A stretch of DNA of 64,000 bases, taken from NCBI GenBank assembly GCA_040261275.1, contig JBDQOI010000007.1, positions 22,612 to 86,611 on the forward strand, in the 5' to 3' direction. Source of the stretch: UBA8752 sp040261275. GTDB lineage: Bacteria; Bacteroidota; Bacteroidia; Flavobacteriales_D; Sanyastnellaceae. Within the stretch, counting starts at the first letter, position 1. Each line of letters begins with the position of its first letter. Position numbers and translations under genes: made by a program. The notes below the pieces were generated by a model, which was given only the letters and a program-made list of their open reading frames with translations, did no database searches and had not been told where the DNA came from. This document shows, one piece after another, positions 32,342 through 40,729 of this stretch.

Positions 32342-34164
32342 AGCAGTGGTTCCACTCCATCGGCGCCCGGATTTTCGCGGGTTTCGGAATGTTCATAGCC
32401 GCACTGGCCGTGTTCTTCATCCTCACGGCGAACACCACCCGCCAACAGTCGGAGATGCTGGAGCAATCCGCAAAGTGGGACGTGGCGAAGGGGGAGGTGG
32501 CCAAGCTCATGCAGCGCGTCGAGGCCATGAGGGCCTATGCGCTGCTGGCGGCTCGGCTACCGGAGCCCAGTCACTTGCACATCGATGCCCACCGCTCACT
32601 GGACCGCCTTCAATTCGGCTTCGCTGAAAAGCTGGAAGTGCTTCGCAGCAGTTCACCGGAAAAGGCCACCGTACACGAGCGGTTGTTCCGGCACCACCTT
32701 GCTGCAGACGCCTTGCTTGACGCCCTTCAAGGTCTTGTACCGCCCGGAACCCGCAAGGCGGAGCTTGACCTCGACTTCCAACGGTTGTGGAAGGTGGATG
32801 AGTTGCTGGACAACCCTTTCGAGCCCGGTGCGGATCTGACTTCTCGGCTGGACTCTCTCTCAACTGACCTCACCGTTCTGGAAGCACATTTCACAGAGGC
32901 GGCGGGGATTACGGACGCAGCCGTTGAATCCAGCGGAAGGCGCCTTGACACACTCGTTCGTTGGATTTCCCTTTTTGTGCTGCTCGCGGGTATTTTCATC
33001 GCTGCCGGCGTCACCCGCGCCATTCGGCGGCCCCTGCTCAAGGTGCGGGCCCGGCTGCTGTACCTATCGCGTGGCATTGACCATCCATTCTCCGTACCGA
33101 AAAGGAAGGATGAGATAGGAGAAATGGCACAGGCCTTGGACCGTCTAGCGGATGGTCTCAGGCGAACACGAGAATTCAGTGCCGCCGTGGGGCGAGGCCA
33201 GTTTGACACAGAATACACTCCGCTTTCCGAGGAGGATGTGCTGGGCAAGACTTTGATCGCCATGCGGGACGATCTGGCGGGATACGAGCGCGAGATGGAG
33301 GCGAAAGTGGCGGAAAGAACCGAAACCCTGACCCGCCAAACCGCCCAATTGGAGGCGCAGGGCGATGAGCTGACCCGGCTATACAACGACCTCACCTCGA
33401 GCATCGACTACGCCCGGCGCATACAAGGAGCCATTCTACCCAGCGAATCCAACCGCCGGAGCATTTTTGACCGGCACTTCGTACTGTACATGCCGCGCGA
33501 TGGCGTCAGCGGCGATTTCCCTTGGTTCCACAAGCTGGATGCGTGGCGGATGTTCGCCGCAGTCGATTGCACCGGACACGGTGTACCGGGCGCCTTCATG
33601 AGCTTGCTCGGACACAATGCCCTTCAGCACATAGGCAAGGTATATACCCAACCAGGCAAAATCCTGGACCGACTCAACACCTTGGCGCGGGACGTTCTCC
33701 ATCGTGGAGAAGACAGCGGTCTGGACGCGGAAGACCAAGTGCCAGACGGCATGGATATCGGACTGGTTTCCATCAACCTAGAAGATGGAGTCCTCGAGTT
33801 TGCCGGTGCCAATTCACCCTGCTACATCGTGCGGAATGGCGCGATTATGGAACTCAAACCCGACAAACGTGCCATCGCCAGTTTCGAACCCGGCACCCAT
33901 CGATACAGCACGCAGACCGTGGACCTCAAAGACGGGGACATGGTGTATTGTGCATCAGACGGTTACGCCGACCAATTCGGAGGACCCAAAGGCCGAAAGT
34001 TCATGCGCAAGCGGTTCCGGGCATTGCTCGAGGAATTGGCCGCCATGGGTGTTGCAGAACAGGAAAAACAACTGCGCGAGCGCATAGAGCGCTGGCGCCT
34101 GGAAGCCGATGAGGATCAAGTGGACGATATCCTCGTGTGTGGCGTCCGCATCCGACTGGGGTGA
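32338..34164 (+). CDS. HAMP sensor with SpoIIE/PP2C phosphatase domain, 608 aa
   Basis: Order: membrane helix 1 (about 9-30), periplasmic helical domain (31-205), membrane helix 2 (about 206-224, FVLLAGIFIAAGVTRAI), HAMP (VRARLLYLSRGIDHPFSV, DEIGEMAQALDRLADG), a coiled coil, and a PP2C-like phosphatase (about 350-608). Metal-site motifs are DGVSGDFPWF, AVDCTGHGVPGAFMSLLG and DGDMVYCASDGYADQFGG. Such proteins dephosphorylate anti-sigma-antagonists or related partners; the partner is not in the window. It ends the YfiR-like operon, and the ClC gene starts 23 bases later. Confidence 0.9.
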   Translation: MKQWFHSIGARIFAGFGMFIAALAVFFILTANTTRQQSEMLEQSAKWDVAKGEVAKLMQRVEAMRAYALLAARLPEPSHLHIDAHRSLDRLQFGFAEKLEVLRSSSPEKATVHERLFRHHLAADALLDALQGLVPPGTRKAELDLDFQRLWKVDELLDNPFEPGADLTSRLDSLSTDLTVLEAHFTEAAGITDAAVESSGRRLDTLVRWISLFVLLAGIFIAAGVTRAIRRPLLKVRARLLYLSRGIDHPFSVPKRKDEIGEMAQALDRLADGLRRTREFSAAVGRGQFDTEYTPLSEEDVLGKTLIAMRDDLAGYEREMEAKVAERTETLTRQTAQLEAQGDELTRLYNDLTSSIDYARRIQGAILPSESNRRSIFDRHFVLYMPRDGVSGDFPWFHKLDAWRMFAAVDCTGHGVPGAFMSLLGHNALQHIGKVYTQPGKILDRLNTLARDVLHRGEDSGLDAEDQVPDGMDIGLVSINLEDGVLEFAGANSPCYIVRNGAIMELKPDKRAIASFEPGTHRYSTQTVDLKDGDMVYCASDGYADQFGGPKGRKFMRKRFRALLEELAAMGVAEQEKQLRERIERWRLEADEDQVDDILVCGVRIRLG

Positions 34165-34187
34165 GCCATAAGAGAGGTCGATCCACC

Positions 34188-36008
34188 ATGAGGTTGGAAA
34201 ACATATCGGTTCGATTCCAAAGGAAATGGCAGTCCTTATTGGAGGGCGGCGTGGGCCCTGCCAACACCGTGCTTTTCCTCGCTGCTGCGCTCGGTGCCGT
34301 GGCAGGCATGCTCGCCGTGTTCTTGAAGAATGGGGTCGGTTGGTTGCGCCAATTGCCTTGGATTTCAGGGGAAGGCAGAGGGAGTGAGGTTCGGTTTCTG
34401 CTCCCCATCGTGGGATTGGTCCTGACCTACATCCTCATTCGCAAGGTGTTTTCTGGTCGCCATCCCGGGCCTGGAATTCCCGCCACTTTGCACGCCATAT
34501 CGAGGATGCGGGCCCGGTTGAGCCGGATGTCGATGATCAGCCCCGTGGCTGCCTCCTTCATCACCGTTGGATTTGGTGGTAGCGCAGGTCTCGAAGCACC
34601 CACGGTGCAAAGCAGTGCTGCCCTGGCCAGCGAAGCAGCCGAACGGTTCAATCTGGACTATCGGCACCGTCTCGTGCTCATCGGTTGCGCGGCTACGGCC
34701 TCATTGGCCGCCATGTTCAATGCGCCACTCGCCGCCATCGTCTTCGCGGTTGAGGTGATCATGATTGACCTGACGACGGCGAGCCTCGTTCCTCTGCTCA
34801 TTTCCTCGTTGTCCGCGTTGCTCACAACGGCCCTTTTCATCGATGCGGATGAACTCGTCAAAGCAGGACGGAACCTCCCCGAGTGGGACGGCACCTTTCT
34901 GGCCTACATCCCCTTCGCCATCCTTTGCGGGATGGCTTCCGTGTGGTTCAGCTCCATTTACCGCGGCGCAGGTGGTGCGGTGCGGCGGTTTCGCCATCCC
35001 GGAGCGCGCATCATCGCGGCCGGCGGCCTGATCGGCATCGCCCTGGTTGCCTTTCCCTCCCTGTACGGCGAGGGTTTCGATCTCATCAACGACCTCCTCA
35101 GGGGACGAGGAGTCGACAGACTGGACCCCCTTGACCGCGGCTCGATCATCACCACTTTTAGCAGGCAGGGGAATTTCTCTGGAACCTCGTTACAGTTGCT
35201 GGTGATCCTGTGCGTTCTGTGGTTTTGTAAACCCGCTCTAACGGGGTTGACGGTGGGAGCTGGCGGCGTCGGTGGAATTTTTGCCCCCGCCCTTTTCAGT
35301 GGCGCCATGCTGGGGGGCATCTATCTCACCTTGACCGATCTCGCGTTGCCCGGACTCCACCTCATAGGAGGTCATTTCATTCTCGCGGGAATGGCGGGCC
35401 TTCTCTCGGGCATTTTGCGCGCGCCACTGACGGCCATATTCCTAGCGGCTGAAGCCAGTGGGGGTTATGACCTTTTCATCCCTTTGATGCTCACCAGTGC
35501 CATCGCTTTCCAAACGTCCCGTTGGATGCGGCCCAACAGCATCTATACGGAGGAACTCGCAGAACGGGGGGAGCTCATTACGCATGATAAGGACAAGGCG
35601 GTGCTCACCCTGATGACCTTGGCCGATGAAGTCGAACGCGACTTTGATCCCGTCGGCCCCGACATGACCTTGGGTGAGCTGGTGAAGGTCGTGGCGCGAA
35701 GTCGGAGGAACATTCACCCTGTCCTGGACGCAGACAACAAACTCGTGGGAATCCTGCCCTTGGAAGAAATTCGGGAGGTGATGTTCGAACGTGAACGATA
35801 CGAAGAACTCAGGGTGAGCGACCTCATGGTGATGCCGCCGGCTACATTGGAGTGGGGTGAGCACATGGACCAGGTCATGGAGAAATTCGATCGTACAAGG
35901 GCTTGGAACCTCCCTGTGCTCAAGCAGGGTGTCTATACCGGTTTTGTGAGCCGTTCCAAGCTTTTCGGAGCTTATCGCAATTGGCTGCAGGCCGTGTCTG
36001 AAGAGTGA
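34188..36008 (+). CDS. ClC-type anion channel/transporter with CBS pair, 606 aa
   Basis: A ClC core of about 430 residues is followed by two CBS domains (about 490-600). Selectivity motifs: G94-P95-G96-I97-P98, in place of GSGIP; GLEAPTVQ with the gating Glu136; and GGIFAPALFSGAMLGG. The residue after E189 that corresponds to the internal proton Glu of E. coli ClC is Val190. The Pro in GPGIP is the change known to favour nitrate in plant CLCa. I chose ATG 34188; earlier codons overlap the phosphatase gene. Substrate must be tested. Confidence 0.9.
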   Translation: MRLENISVRFQRKWQSLLEGGVGPANTVLFLAAALGAVAGMLAVFLKNGVGWLRQLPWISGEGRGSEVRFLLPIVGLVLTYILIRKVFSGRHPGPGIPATLHAISRMRARLSRMSMISPVAASFITVGFGGSAGLEAPTVQSSAALASEAAERFNLDYRHRLVLIGCAATASLAAMFNAPLAAIVFAVEVIMIDLTTASLVPLLISSLSALLTTALFIDADELVKAGRNLPEWDGTFLAYIPFAILCGMASVWFSSIYRGAGGAVRRFRHPGARIIAAGGLIGIALVAFPSLYGEGFDLINDLLRGRGVDRLDPLDRGSIITTFSRQGNFSGTSLQLLVILCVLWFCKPALTGLTVGAGGVGGIFAPALFSGAMLGGIYLTLTDLALPGLHLIGGHFILAGMAGLLSGILRAPLTAIFLAAEASGGYDLFIPLMLTSAIAFQTSRWMRPNSIYTEELAERGELITHDKDKAVLTLMTLADEVERDFDPVGPDMTLGELVKVVARSRRNIHPVLDADNKLVGILPLEEIREVMFERERYEELRVSDLMVMPPATLEWGEHMDQVMEKFDRTRAWNLPVLKQGVYTGFVSRSKLFGAYRNWLQAVSEE

Positions 36009-36129
36009 CTCCACCCTTCTGTTGGTCGACGCTGTGGATGACAAACATCATCCTGCGACGATGACCCCCGTCATGATTCTCGGCCCAAGTCGGCGCTTCA
36101 TTTGGCCCTGTAACCCAATTGAAAGCGCC

Positions 36130-37527
36130 ATGTCTTACACTCATCCCTCCTCCGCCCTGATGACCTCCAGCCTCTTTTTAATGGTCCTCGTCGCACTCTC
36201 ATCATGCAACCCGAGCAACTCCATCAACCCGGAGCCCGTGGACAAGGACTTTCAAATGTTGGCGACCATGATCGATGCGCTCGGTCAACAAGGCTATGCC
36301 AACCTGCACATGCCGGATCCACACATGCTCGACCAAATCCCTCAGGACCCCGCTAACCCCCTGACCTCGGACAAAGTCAACCTCGGCCGGATGCTCTTCC
36401 ATGAGACAGCGTTGGGCATGGACGCTGAAGACGAAAGCGGAATAGCCACCTTCAGCTGTGCCAGCTGCCACCATGCAGCCGCCGGATTCCAAGCCGGGGT
36501 GCAGCAGGGCCTTGGAGATGGCGGTGTTGGTTTCGGCGTTCGGGGCGAGGGCCGGGTCATCTCTCCTGAATACGATCCCGCAACCATCGACCGGCAGCCC
36601 ATGCGGACACCTACCGCGATGAACGGTGCTTTTACCCCTGTCACGCTCTGGAACGGCCAGTTCGGCGCCAACGGGCCCAACGCCGGTACGGAAGCCCAAT
36701 GGACCGAAGGAACCCCCATCGCAGTGAACTACCTCGGCTATGAGGGGCTGGAAACCCAGGCCATAGCAGGACTGACCGTGCACAGAATGGCTCCTGATGC
36801 CGAATTCTTTGACCACCTTCCTAGCTATGTCGCCCTCTTTGATGCCGCATTCCCGGATTTCGCTGAAGAAGACCGGTACAGCGTTGAGACCGCAGGCTTG
36901 GCCATCGCCGCCTACGAGCGGACCATCATGGCTTCAGAATCTCCCTTCCAAAAGTGGTTGAGGGGTGAGCACACCGCCATGACCGATCAGCAGAAGGACG
37001 GTGCCATGGTTTTCTTTGGAGATGCAAACTGCGGGACCTGCCACAATGGCCCCGGCCTGACGGACGGTGGATTCCACGCCTTGGGTATGCCCGACATGCC
37101 AGGAATCGAAGTGCTTGACGCCGGAGACGATACCTACGGCCTGTCAGGATCTGACCTCGCCCTCGGCCGGGGTGGGTTCACCGGCCTGGAAGGAGACAAG
37201 CACGCCTTCAAAACGCCGCAGCTCTACAACCTCAAGGATAGCCCCTTCTACGGACACGGAGGAACGTTCTACAACCTCGAAGACGTCATCCGTTACAAGC
37301 TGAGCGGCGAATGCGCCAAGACTGAAGCCCAATCCTTCCTGTCCAACGACTACCAAGCCGTTGAGCTGACGGAAAAGCAGGAACGCGATCTCTACTACTT
37401 CCTTGCAGATGGACTCTACGATGCCTCACTGGACCGTTATGTACCCTCTTCTACCTTGAGCGGTAACTGCTTCCCCAACAACGACCCTCAATCCAGTGTG
37501 GACTTGGGCTGCAACGAGCCGGGCTGA
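36130..37527 (+). CDS. Di-haem cytochrome c peroxidase family lipoprotein, 465 aa
   Basis: The protein starts with a lipoprotein signal (SLFLMVLVALSSCNPS) and contains two CxxCH haem motifs: CASCHH and CGTCHN, with downstream Met and His candidates for axial ligands. The layout is that of the MauG/CcpA di-haem peroxidase superfamily, which reduces peroxide or oxidises protein substrates in the periplasm. ATG at 36130 (MSYTHPSS) gives the signal; the open frame from 36022 is not needed. It is convergent with the metalloprotease gene; the two stops lie within a palindrome (37523-37538). Confidence 0.9.
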   Translation: MSYTHPSSALMTSSLFLMVLVALSSCNPSNSINPEPVDKDFQMLATMIDALGQQGYANLHMPDPHMLDQIPQDPANPLTSDKVNLGRMLFHETALGMDAEDESGIATFSCASCHHAAAGFQAGVQQGLGDGGVGFGVRGEGRVISPEYDPATIDRQPMRTPTAMNGAFTPVTLWNGQFGANGPNAGTEAQWTEGTPIAVNYLGYEGLETQAIAGLTVHRMAPDAEFFDHLPSYVALFDAAFPDFAEEDRYSVETAGLAIAAYERTIMASESPFQKWLRGEHTAMTDQQKDGAMVFFGDANCGTCHNGPGLTDGGFHALGMPDMPGIEVLDAGDDTYGLSGSDLALGRGGFTGLEGDKHAFKTPQLYNLKDSPFYGHGGTFYNLEDVIRYKLSGECAKTEAQSFLSNDYQAVELTEKQERDLYYFLADGLYDASLDRYVPSSTLSGNCFPNNDPQSSVDLGCNEPG

Positions 37528-37538
37528 TCCCGATCAGC
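37523..37538. terminator. Palindrome spanning the stops of two convergent genes
   Basis: GCTGATC-CC-GATCAGC is a perfect palindrome containing both TGA stop codons (37525-37527 plus, 37534-37536 minus). It could fold as a 6-bp stem with a 4-base loop and serve both directions, but it lacks a T-run. Confidence 0.3.
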
Positions 37539-39636
37539 GCAACACCAGCAGGCGCTTGACCTTGCGTTGGTCCGCCGCATTCAACTCGACCAGGTGCACT
37601 CCCGGCGCCAGGCCAACGAGGGGGATGCGGCGGCCGCCATTTCCGGACATGACTTCCTGGTATATCAACCGGCCCGATGCATCCCGCACAAGAAGGGTGG
37701 CGCCTTGACCCGGCCAGAAAGCCTGTACGGTGGTCTCACCCGTGGTAGGGTTCGGGAATACTTCGAGCGAAGCACCTTCGGATTGGAGCGGCGTCACCCA
37801 AGTTTGAACGTTGCCCAAGGAGTCGACACCGTATACGTTGATGTTGTCCACGAAGACGTTGTTTCCGCCCTTGGACTCAAACTCGAACCGAATCCTCAGA
37901 TTTGGAATCATGTAAATTTCATTGTCGACCTCTTCCAGATGCCCTGTCCATTCATCCGTTCCGGAAGGGTAGAAATTTCCTCCATGGGGTTCTGCCGTGG
38001 GCAGGTCAATGATGCCCCGGTGAAACTGCCGGGTGTTCCAGGTCTCTCCGCAATCCTTGCTGACCTGCAGCTTCAGTCGGTCATCTGTTTCACCCGTCGT
38101 CCGATGGCAGTAGGCGTACTTGTAACCGATGTAAACCGCAGAAAGTCCCTCGGCATCAAATGTGGTGGAGGTGAACCGCGTGATTTCTCCCCCTTCGTTC
38201 TGACGGTTGCGGACGTACAATGACCGACTGCCGGAATAACCCGTGGTTTCGCGGATCTGCCAAGGTTGGCCCTCGAGGGTAGTGATTACCCATTGGCCTT
38301 CACTCCAGGGTCCACTGCCTACTTCAAAGCCCTCCACGAAGGAGGTCGGCAGCATACCGTTGTCCAGCACCCGGATGACCACTGGATCCTGTGAGGTCAC
38401 TTCTCCGATTTCGTTGGAGACGGTGAGATACACCTCAAACTCGCCGGGCTGCTGGTAAACATGGGAGGGGTTGCGGTGCAAGGAGTCCGTGGACCCGGTC
38501 AGTGTGGTACCATCACCAAAATTCCAAGACCAAGTGGTCACGCCGAAGTAACTGCCGTCGGTGAATTGAACCGCATCGCCAAGGCAAACCTCGGCTTGGT
38601 CCACGGAGAATTGGGCCTTGCACAGGAGCTCTTCCTCGAACACCCCGGTTTCCTCGAGGTTTTGCGCGGTCCAGAGCTGATCGCGATCGGCCACATCATC
38701 ATTGAGGGCGGTCCGCATCCGAGCCCGCTGCCCCAGGGTGTACATATTGCTGCAGTAGCTGTACTCCATGTAGTTCTGGACATTATCCAAGGAACCGCAC
38801 GTCGTGCGGTCCAAATCGCAAAGCCCCACCGGACTGCCCAGGCATTGCGGGGTGTCCTCCACACCGTCATCGATTTCGCAATTGTCCTCTTCGTTGGGGC
38901 TGTTGGAGCTCCCCCATGTGTGAGGCAGGTTTAACCAATGGCCGCATTCGTGGGTGAGGACGCGGCTCCGGTAGGGGTTGCTGGTTCCAATGCTGCCCAC
39001 GTAATCATGGCGCAACACAATGCCATCGGTGTTGGCACCCCAATCCGAAGGATAGTTCGTGTAACCTGCCGCTCCAGCGGCACTGGCTGCCACGTAAACG
39101 TTCATGTAGCTGTGTCTGGGCCAATGGATGAGCTGCTTCATCTCGTTGTTCCCCTCGTAAGTCAATTCGTTCTGAAGGCGATTGATCCCGGAATGGCAAT
39201 TGCCCTCGGGATCTCTTTTGGCCAGTCGAAACTCCACATCGATGTCGGCGGCGACATTGATGAATCCAGCCACGATTTGACCCGTGTCTGCATTCATCTT
39301 GCGAAAATCCGCATTCAGATTTTCCATGGCATCGTGAATCTGGGCGTCCGAGATGTTCTCCTCGCCATTGTCGTGAATGACATGGAAAACCACAGGGATG
39401 ATGTAGAGCTCGTCGTCCCCTCCTCCCCGCTGGAGCAACGCATTCGTCGCCTCGCGGGTCCGAGACTCTGCTGATTTCCGTGCATCCGCTGCACCTGGGT
39501 AGGCCGCATCAAATGCGGATTGTGCCTCATTCTGGCCGCAAGGCAGTGGAGATTGAGCGCTTGTGAATCCGCTGCATATGCAGAGGCAAAAAAGAGCACA
39601 GAAGGCCTTCGATGGGAGGTGAAGAGAATTCAACAT
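37534..39636 (-). CDS. T9SS-secreted M43 (pappalysin-like) metalloprotease, 700 aa
   Basis: After a signal peptide (FCALFCLCICSGFTSAQ) comes a propeptide-like region, then the zinc site HECGHWLNLPHTWG (HExxHxxNxxH, about 230) and the Met-turn region MEYSYCSNMYTLGQRARM (about 287), typical of M43B enzymes such as mirolysin and ulilysin. A PKD domain (WSWNFGDGTTLTG, about 355-425), a jelly-roll-like region and a T9SS tail (about 620-700, LEVFPNPTTGETTVQ ... KRLLVLR) follow. It probably works outside the cell or on its surface. Confidence 0.92.
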   Translation of the reverse strand: MLNSLHLPSKAFCALFCLCICSGFTSAQSPLPCGQNEAQSAFDAAYPGAADARKSAESRTREATNALLQRGGGDDELYIIPVVFHVIHDNGEENISDAQIHDAMENLNADFRKMNADTGQIVAGFINVAADIDVEFRLAKRDPEGNCHSGINRLQNELTYEGNNEMKQLIHWPRHSYMNVYVAASAAGAAGYTNYPSDWGANTDGIVLRHDYVGSIGTSNPYRSRVLTHECGHWLNLPHTWGSSNSPNEEDNCEIDDGVEDTPQCLGSPVGLCDLDRTTCGSLDNVQNYMEYSYCSNMYTLGQRARMRTALNDDVADRDQLWTAQNLEETGVFEEELLCKAQFSVDQAEVCLGDAVQFTDGSYFGVTTWSWNFGDGTTLTGSTDSLHRNPSHVYQQPGEFEVYLTVSNEIGEVTSQDPVVIRVLDNGMLPTSFVEGFEVGSGPWSEGQWVITTLEGQPWQIRETTGYSGSRSLYVRNRQNEGGEITRFTSTTFDAEGLSAVYIGYKYAYCHRTTGETDDRLKLQVSKDCGETWNTRQFHRGIIDLPTAEPHGGNFYPSGTDEWTGHLEEVDNEIYMIPNLRIRFEFESKGGNNVFVDNINVYGVDSLGNVQTWVTPLQSEGASLEVFPNPTTGETTVQAFWPGQGATLLVRDASGRLIYQEVMSGNGGRRIPLVGLAPGVHLVELNAADQRKVKRLLVLR

Positions 39637-39648
39637 GGGCTTGCGGTG

Positions 39649-39656
39649 CCAAGATA
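39649..39656 (-). promoter_or_regulatory. Candidate -7 box (TATCTTGG) for the metalloprotease gene
   Basis: The minus strand reads TATCTTGG, one base from TAnnTTTG, ending 12 bases before the ATG at 39636. Confidence 0.3.
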
Positions 39657-39730
39657 AGCCGGGACCACATTCCTTTTGGTGGGTATTGTCCTGGGTGCCA
39701 GAAGCAGAGGAATGAAAAGCTGCTTACGGT

Positions 39731-39738
39731 TAGCTTTA
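39731..39738 (+). promoter_or_regulatory. Candidate -7 box (TAGCTTTA) for the rhodanese gene
   Basis: TAGCTTTA is one base from TAnnTTTG and ends 4 bases before the ATG at 39743, in the divergent gap with the metalloprotease gene. Confidence 0.3.
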
Positions 39739-39742
39739 CCTC

Positions 39743-40252
39743 ATGAACGATCGCTCTCTTTCTTCGGGTGTGTATCCCCTTTTGGCCTTGTTGGGCTGGG
39801 CCTTGATGGCCGTAGAAGTTTCGGGTTGCGCCCACCCGACAAATCCGGGAGCGGAACCCGACCAGGTCATCTCCTCGGCGCAACCCGATCGACAGGCGGG
39901 AGTAGCGCGGGACATCAGCGATGTTGAATTGCTGTCCCTCATGGCGGAGAGACCCGATCTTCTTCTGGTGGATGTGAGAACAGACCGAGAGTGGAAAGAT
40001 GGGCACATCGAAGGGGCTTGTTTCCTGGACTTCCTCGAGGATGACTTCCCGGCCCGTGCCAAAACCCTGCCGCGGGACCGTCCCATTGCTGTCTATTGCG
40101 CAGCCGGTGGTCGGAGTGCCGATGCCATGGCATTCCTGGCCAAGGCAGGGTACAGGGAAGTCTACAACCTCAGGGGCGGGTTCTATGGTTGGGAAGATGC
40201 CGGGAATAGCGTATCCAACGCGCCCCCAGTGGCATTGCCCGGAGAAGAATGA
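39743..40252 (+). CDS. Rhodanese-like lipoprotein, 169 aa
   Basis: The N-terminal signal ends in a lipobox Cys (LMAVEVSGC, residue about 29). A single rhodanese domain follows: LLLVDVRTDREWKDGHIEGA, then the active loop with Cys in YCAAGGRSADAMAFLAKAGY and LRGGFYGWEDAG. Cys is present, so sulfur-transferase activity is possible at the outer membrane or in the periplasm; the substrate is unknown. The stop TGA at 40250-40252 abuts the gldH stop at 40253-40255 on the other strand. Confidence 0.88.
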   Translation: MNDRSLSSGVYPLLALLGWALMAVEVSGCAHPTNPGAEPDQVISSAQPDRQAGVARDISDVELLSLMAERPDLLLVDVRTDREWKDGHIEGACFLDFLEDDFPARAKTLPRDRPIAVYCAAGGRSADAMAFLAKAGYREVYNLRGGFYGWEDAGNSVSNAPPVALPGEE

Positions 40253-40729
40253 TCAGTCCTCCATCCGATCGAACATCGCGAAGCGCACATCGCTAATCCC
40301 GGGCAGGGGATTTCGGCGCATGGCGTGTACGACATCGAGTCTGTAGGTTCCGGCCAACGGAAAGGCTACACCGCGTTTGTATCCGATCCTGTGGTCGATC
40401 CAATTCCCACCCTTGCCGTACCATCGGCCATCGGGTCCCGCCAAGGGACAGGCCAAAGTATCGGTCAATGTGCGGCCATTCGGGTAGGTCAACCTCACAA
40501 ATAGGTAGAGATTGGAGAAGGGATAGTCTCCATTGTGGCGCAGGCCGAATTGCAAATCATGCCGATGCTCAGGCTGGGCCACATCGAATGTGAGCCTCAC
40601 GGTATCGCTCGCCCGCCACCCAGCCGGGTCAACGGTCGCGTTATCTGATGAAACCGGTCCGTTGCCGCAAGCGGATAGAAGGAACATGGCGGGCCAGGCC
40701 ATCCAAACCCAACTGCTGAGTCCCCTCAT
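40253..40729 (-). CDS. gldH: Gliding motility lipoprotein GldH
   Basis: GldH is one of the lipoproteins needed for gliding motility in Flavobacterium; its exact role is not known. The lipobox Cys is in AMFLLSACGNG (about 21). The family pattern is present: SDTVRLTFDVAQPEHRHDL, GLRHNGDYPFSNLYLFV, GRWYGKGGNWIDHR and VHAMRRNPLPGISDVRFAMF. It shares an ATGA overlap with the upstream PSP1 gene, the common order in Bacteroidota. Along with the T9SS-tailed proteins, it suggests a gliding or T9SS-bearing cell. Confidence 0.9.
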   Translation of the reverse strand: MRGLSSWVWMAWPAMFLLSACGNGPVSSDNATVDPAGWRASDTVRLTFDVAQPEHRHDLQFGLRHNGDYPFSNLYLFVRLTYPNGRTLTDTLACPLAGPDGRWYGKGGNWIDHRIGYKRGVAFPLAGTYRLDVVHAMRRNPLPGISDVRFAMFDRMED

